The notes below the pieces were generated by a model. The model did not search any database. It saw nothing but the letters and a program-made list of their open reading frames with translations, and had not been told where the DNA came from. Source: Saccoglossus kowalevskii (taxonomy: Eukaryota > Hemichordata > Enteropneusta > Harrimaniidae). From it: a stretch of 23,319 nt of DNA. Position 1 is the first letter of the stretch. Each line of letters begins with the position of its first letter. Made by a program: the position numbers and the translations under genes. Positions 19,919 to 23,319 of the stretch are shown here, piece by piece. The stretch covers positions 261,620 to 284,938 of the forward strand of contig NW_003154738.1 in NCBI RefSeq assembly GCF_000003605.2. Direction: 5' to 3'.

Positions 19919-20445
19919 CTTTGCTAGAAAAAGAACAACCCTGACGTATACCTCGATTGAAATTTATCGGACTAGTGAGTACGTTATTGACCCGAACAAG
20001 ACTTTGGGTAGCGCAACACACAAGTCTAATAAAGTTGACAAAATGCTCACAAAACCGAATGATTTGAGAGTTATTCCAAACAGGTAAGTGTGGTTAACTC
20101 TGCTGAAGTAAGTTCTTCATACGACAAAGGAACATCACACATTTCTCTAATATCATCTAGTTTGGGAAGATTTTGAAGTAATATTTTTTGGCAATCAGCA
20201 GACACCGGGTCTGGTGAAAATAGTATTACTTTCATTTAGTACCTTGTGTCGGGCTCTTATTGCTGTCCATTTTGATTCAGTTTTCTTTTCATTAAATTGT
20301 TGTGTGCGTTCAGCAGTGAGATTATTTTCTTTCTCGATTGCGTGTATAGTTTTTTTATTTTGCTTATGTGTTTCGCTAAGCTTTGCACTGTATTGTTTTG
20401 TCAGATCTTTTATTTTGAATTTTCCAATATCCCACCATAGTTGAA
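19873..20445 (-). pseudogene. ORF2 remnants of copy II-a (linker and part of RT)
   Basis: Three blocks are in order. Bases 20445-20195 hold the endonuclease-RT linker: 'QLWWDIGKFKIKDLTKQYSA', then 'EKKTESKWTAIRARHKVLNE'. Bases about 20224-20095 hold the pre-palm 'NLPKLDDIREMCDVPLSYEE'. Bases about 20082-19873 hold 'EHFVNFIRLV', 'QSLVRVNN' and the RT block 'NFNRGIRQGCSF'. Motif A should lie between the second and third blocks and is deleted. Motif C, expected after the third, is also deleted. The linker aligns with that of copy II-b ('DIGKLNIKVLTKQYSAKLS'). Confidence 0.75.
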
Positions 20446-20559
20446 TACAAAAACAGTTTTATTTCCTTTTGTCGGTCGTGTAGTTTCACTGGATGGGATT
20501 TCTCCTCTTTGGGATTATCGCATTTATTTTTACTCTCAAGAACAGATTTTGCTTTCTTG

Positions 20560-21854
20560 ATATAGTGTTTTTCCAACCGGGCAGTCATTCGCTTTAAGCG
20601 CACTTTTTCCCTACGAAGAAGATCGACGATTTAACGGAGATAGTTAAGCGAACGTATCAGTAATCTAAGATCTGAGCAAAACTCAGTAGCTTGTTCTATC
20701 AAGCGTTTTAAGTTAAAAGATTCCTTGAGAAAGACAGTCAGTGACTCACGCGTTAAAATTGATCAGTTTCTTTGTCACGAGCAATGTCAGACGCGAAAGT
20801 ATCAACATCATCCCTGTCATCAGGGTCTACACATTTAGAGGTTAAAACCCTCTCCTCATCAATTCCATTTACATTATCAAGTGTTAACGAACTTTCGTCG
20901 GTGGAATTAAGTGTTGTAATTGCGTCATTTATATTTACAGTGTTGTCATCTGTCGTAGGTCTATTGTCTTCAGAGGTCCAGTTATTTTGATTAGATTCAT
21001 TAGTATTCATTGATTCAGTAGACATGACATCTTGAATATTTATTAGGTCGGTAGTTTGAATAGTTGTAGCAAAACCGGGATCAATATTTTCGTTTTTATT
21101 TTTTTTCCGGGTATATTACTAGTTTGAGACAACACTAGCGTGTCATGTATATCGATGAGCATTTCTGTTTGTGTATCAGTATGTGAGTATTTATTTTGAT
21201 CATTTTGATCGGTTGTACCGTGAACAGTGTTGTTTTTAACTGGTCTGGAGGCGTGGTTAGTGCCAGCGCCGATTGCATTTTCACGACAGTTTCTCTGTAT
21301 GTGTCCTTTGTTGTTACATTTGTGTCATCGGTTGATAAATAAATACGATAGGCTTTTTCCTCAAAAAACAACATTAATAAAACCTTCAATTTGATCGTTT
21401 TTACACAACATATAAATCTGCCCACGGAAGGATTTTACATGTTTTAATGTTGGGTTTTTACACCCCTACGGCATTAACCTCATTTTACTTACAATGCGAC
21501 CGTATTTTGACAACTCGTTCTCAATAACATTATTTGGAATGAACGGCGGAACCCCCGATATAACAACCTTTGTGGCTGGTTTTACCAGCGGTTCGACATA
21601 AATAAAACAATCCCCAATACAACTGAGACCAGAGGTACAAACCGTTTCGACTGCTTGAATGGAATCTAGGAAAAACAATAACACTTCCATTCGCCTTGGA
21701 AGTAGTCACGATATTTTCTGGATTAATCATTTCAGCAACATCATTTATAAGCTTCAATGCATACCCCATCAATAAATTCACATTTTATAGCATGTTTACG
21801 TGTCAATCCTGCAAACGGATTGCCACGAGGAGGACTCGCCCTGATGGCAGCCAT
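20560..21854 (-). pseudogene. Tx1-type ORF1, copy II-a
   Basis: It starts at an ATG (21854) in good context with 'MAAIRASPPRGNPFAGLTRK'. After a shift come 'DVAEMINPENIVTTSKANGS' and then 'KVVISGVPPFIPNN' with 'ENELSKYGRIVSKMRLMP' (21481-21555). This is the RRM-like block diagnostic of Tx1-clade ORF1. Next is 'EEKAYRIYLSTDD' (near 21340) and, after a shift, a knuckle with 'CNNKGHIQRNC' (21286-21318) whose first Cys codon is now TGA. A Thr/Asp/Asn-rich acidic region (21025-20753) precedes a C-terminal basic stretch 'REKVRLKRMTARLEKHYI' (near 20590). At least four frame breaks. It would bind element RNA and act in particle assembly. Confidence 0.75.
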
Positions 21855-21858
21855 CTTG
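21850..21858 (-). promoter_or_regulatory. YY1-like CAAGATGGC at the ORF1 start of copy II-a
   Basis: The minus strand reads CAAGATGGC, containing the ORF1 ATG. The same core occurs in mammalian L1 5' ends, where it binds YY1. Because it overlaps a start codon with a strong context, it may simply be a Kozak-like sequence. Confidence 0.3.
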
Positions 21859-22063
21859 GCTGGCAGCACTGGCGAGTCTGACACAACCCAAAAAATCAAA
21901 GAAAATACGGCAGATTTTTGCCAGACCAAACAAATAATCGAATACACACCACCACAACGTATTCACCGAAGACCCGCTACACAAAAATAAACTCACTTGA
22001 CTCTCAGGTAGGTGAAAAGCCGTAATTCTCTGGAGCTCGGCTCAAGCACGCTCGTATACAAAT

Positions 22064-22079
22064 ACATACATACATACAT
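22064..22079 (+). repeat. (ACAT)4 tail of copy II-b
   Basis: Four ACAT units mark the 3' end of copy II-b and sit directly against the 5' leader of copy II-a. Confidence 0.85.
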
Positions 22080-22273
22080 TTGAATCTTTTATTCTCGAGT
22101 GATAAAAAAATCAGTTAACAATCACTGTTTAAATACAAGAATTGGACATGTATAGGTAAGTATAAATCATAGGCGAATACAAGTGATACAAAATAACGAT
22201 AAAATAAACGAATTATAAAGTAACAGTAGAGGAAAGTATACAATATAATATGTTCGAATATAAACGATGGAAA

Positions 22274-22465
22274 TTAATTACAACGAACTATAAAGTACAA
22301 AGTACATGGTACATCGGGACGCTGTAAGTGTGACATTACTTTACGCGACCCCCTTTGCTTCTCACAGTCAAAGAAAAAGGGTGCAGGGGCATAGTTTTCA
22401 TTTAAAACTTTATGCCGAGATCTGATTGCGGCTCCCTTGCACTCCGTTGTTGTTAGCTTTTCCAA
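22274..22465 (-). pseudogene. ORF2 linker before RT, copy II-b
   Basis: 'ECKGAAIRSRHKVLNENYAP' followed by 'APFFFDCEKQRGSRKVMSHL' is the well-conserved segment just before the reverse transcriptase in L1/Tx1 ORF2 ('KGA.IRSR..W.EEGEK.S.FF..LEKQRG'). After 'LQRPDVP' the homology ends abruptly, marking the deletion. The upstream linker 'VLDIGKLNIKVLTKQYSAKL' lies at about 22560-22640 in another frame. Confidence 0.8.
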
Positions 22466-22669
22466 TAAAGTGTTTTTTCTCTTTGAGAACCCCTATTAAT
22501 GAAGTATCATCTTTTAAACGGTTTCAACATTTGTAATGTCATTACGTAACTTAGCTTGATTATTTCTATATGTACAGGACAATTTGGCACTGTACTGCTT
22601 TGTGAGTACTTTAATATTCAGCTTGCCAATATCCAAAACCGCCTTTGAATTTTACTGAAGCATGACTTC

Positions 22670-22969
22670 TCACGGCGCCATTAACCAATAATCTATGAAT
22701 ATTTCACAAAAATCTGCATCCAGCAGAAGGCTTAAATTATAGCACCAAACAGGATTACGTGCATTAATGGAATTAAAAGACAGACGGATATCGACAGAAA
22801 AACAATCAGAAAAATCAGAACGAGGCAGTATAGACGATAATTTAATTCTGGATAAGATATATTTAGATATATAAAACGTATCAATGCGTGATTTGCTCCC
22901 GTTTCTACTCCAGGTATACTGCCTGGCAGTAGGATTGTGATGGCGCCACGCATTAACAAGTTTGAAGTG
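22670..22969 (-). pseudogene. APE-type endonuclease C-terminus, copy II-b
   Basis: An undamaged run of 99 codons: 'VNAWRHHNPTARQYTWSRNG' and 'SKSRIDTFYIS', then 'ILPRSDFSDCFSVDI', and 'VWCYNLSLLLDADFCEIFID' leading into the linker. The 'D.WR..NP....YTWS' and 'SRIDTFYIS' blocks are standard for L1/Tx1 endonucleases. The final catalytic S-D-H reads S-D-C. It closes at a TGA (22670-22672). Confidence 0.8.
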
Positions 22970-23063
22970 CTATGGTCGTCCAAGTGTTTCAAAAATGGCT
23001 AGATTAAATCGAGGACGCTATTTTTATTTCGTGCACGATAAAACTCATTTGGGTATGCTGAAT

Positions 23064-23262
23064 TTGTATTCGACAACGCTAAATTTTCATTGGTGCACGC
23101 TAAATTTTCATTGGTATGAGTTAAAATTATCGAACATGCTAAGTTCCATTGGTAACGTTAATAATATGACTCCAGCTAAACTTGGATTCGATAGTGCTGA
23201 AAAAAATCGAGAGCGCTAACAAAAATCGATAGCGCTAACAAAAAATCGATAGCGATAGAAAT
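23064..23262 (+). repeat. Degenerate short tandem repeats (~19-21 bp)
   Basis: 'acgctaaattttcattggt' occurs at 23076 and 23097 (period 21), with a decayed copy near 23135. Then 'aaaaatcgagagcgctaac', 'aaaaatcgatagcgctaac' and 'aaaaaatcgatagcgatag' follow at 23202, 23221 and 23240 (period 19). The shared 'cgctaa' core suggests one ancestral array. An open frame across it merely reads the repeat. Confidence 0.75.
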
Positions 23263-23319
23263 TTTCTAGGGAGCTAAATATTGCACACAAAGTTAAGGTG
23301 TCTCAATCTTTAACCCGGA

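Larger units (their letters stand above)
19438..22050 (-). mobile_element. Tx1-like retrotransposon copy II-a, 5' complete but internally deleted
   Basis: On the minus strand: a leader (22050 to about 21855), ORF1 (about 21854-20560), remnants of ORF2 (20445 to about 19625), a 3' UTR, and a junction with an (ACAT)n tail at 19425-19438. The 3' UTR start matches that of copy II-b (both have 'catacatacattt' followed by 'ttattctcg' or 'tatattctcg'). The whole endonuclease and RT motifs A and C are absent. The ORF1 type differs from family I: a 'VPPFIPNN...ELSKYG' domain plus one knuckle, as in Tx1-clade elements of vertebrates and invertebrates. Confidence 0.8.
22064..22972 (-). mobile_element. 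Tx1-like copy II-b: endonuclease C-terminus and linker, RT deleted
   Basis: It is 5' truncated inside the endonuclease at about 22972 (TAG at 22970-22972, unrelated sequence above). It continues through the linker to about 22340, then passes directly into 3' UTR-like sequence and ends in (ACAT)n at 22064-22079. The entire reverse transcriptase is absent. Its 3' end matches that of copy II-a. The 5' leader of copy II-a begins right after this tail, giving a head-to-tail pair. Confidence 0.75.

Noticed and set aside
21757-21990. Plus-strand 77-aa frame
   Set aside because: Antisense of the leader and start of ORF1 of copy II-a.
22962-23219. Plus-strand 85-aa frame
   Set aside because: Reads through a 21-bp tandem repeat (the repeated 'TLNFHW'); no homology expected.

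Overview
This is eukaryotic, AT-rich, intron-bearing DNA, almost certainly from an animal and probably a marine invertebrate. Three things point that way: decayed Tx1/L1-type non-LTR retrotransposons, a decayed Helitron, and short tandem-repeat families whose monomers carry phrases such as 'accaagtttcattgaaatg'. The species cannot be named from the sequence. I see no intact cellular gene. Nearly everything recognisable is transposon-derived and broken by frameshifts, stops and internal deletions.

Left part (1-9.1 kb, plus strand). Two exon-like pieces resemble replication protein A (RPA)-type OB folds: a terminal exon with a four-cysteine zinc ribbon (about 1534-1947) and an OB-fold exon ending at a GTAAGT donor (about 3031-3208). 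Further right on the same strand lies a decayed Helitron RepHel gene. Rep fragments run from about 6911 to 7600 (HUH motif changed to H-I-D) and helicase fragments from about 8570 to 9046. Some Helitrons carry RPA-like genes, so these pieces may belong together, but the spacing and the 'wrong' exon order leave that open. Bases 1-640, 1948-3000, 3250-6880 and 9050-10430 hold nothing I can identify as genes.

Right part (10.4-23.0 kb, minus strand). At least eight fragments of Tx1/L1-like retrotransposons lie head to tail, all on the minus strand. Family I (I-a to I-f, 10436 to about 19010) has an ORF1 with Cys-rich CCHC knuckles. One copy (I-b) spans endonuclease plus reverse transcriptase. I-e and I-f keep what look like 5' leaders. 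I-c is a deletion derivative joining the start of ORF2 to its C-terminus. Family II (II-a, 19438-22050; II-b, 22064-22972) has a different ORF1 containing a 'VPPFIPNN' domain and a single knuckle. Both copies have lost most of ORF2 by internal deletion. Three copies end in an (ACAT)n tail.

Simple and tandem repeats separate the elements: a roughly 145-bp family at 683-1060 and 19196-19438, a 274-bp direct repeat at 1143-1515, a 151-157-bp tandem at 17101-17480, and a degenerate roughly 20-bp repeat at 23060-23260. No element here appears capable of encoding its own transposition.
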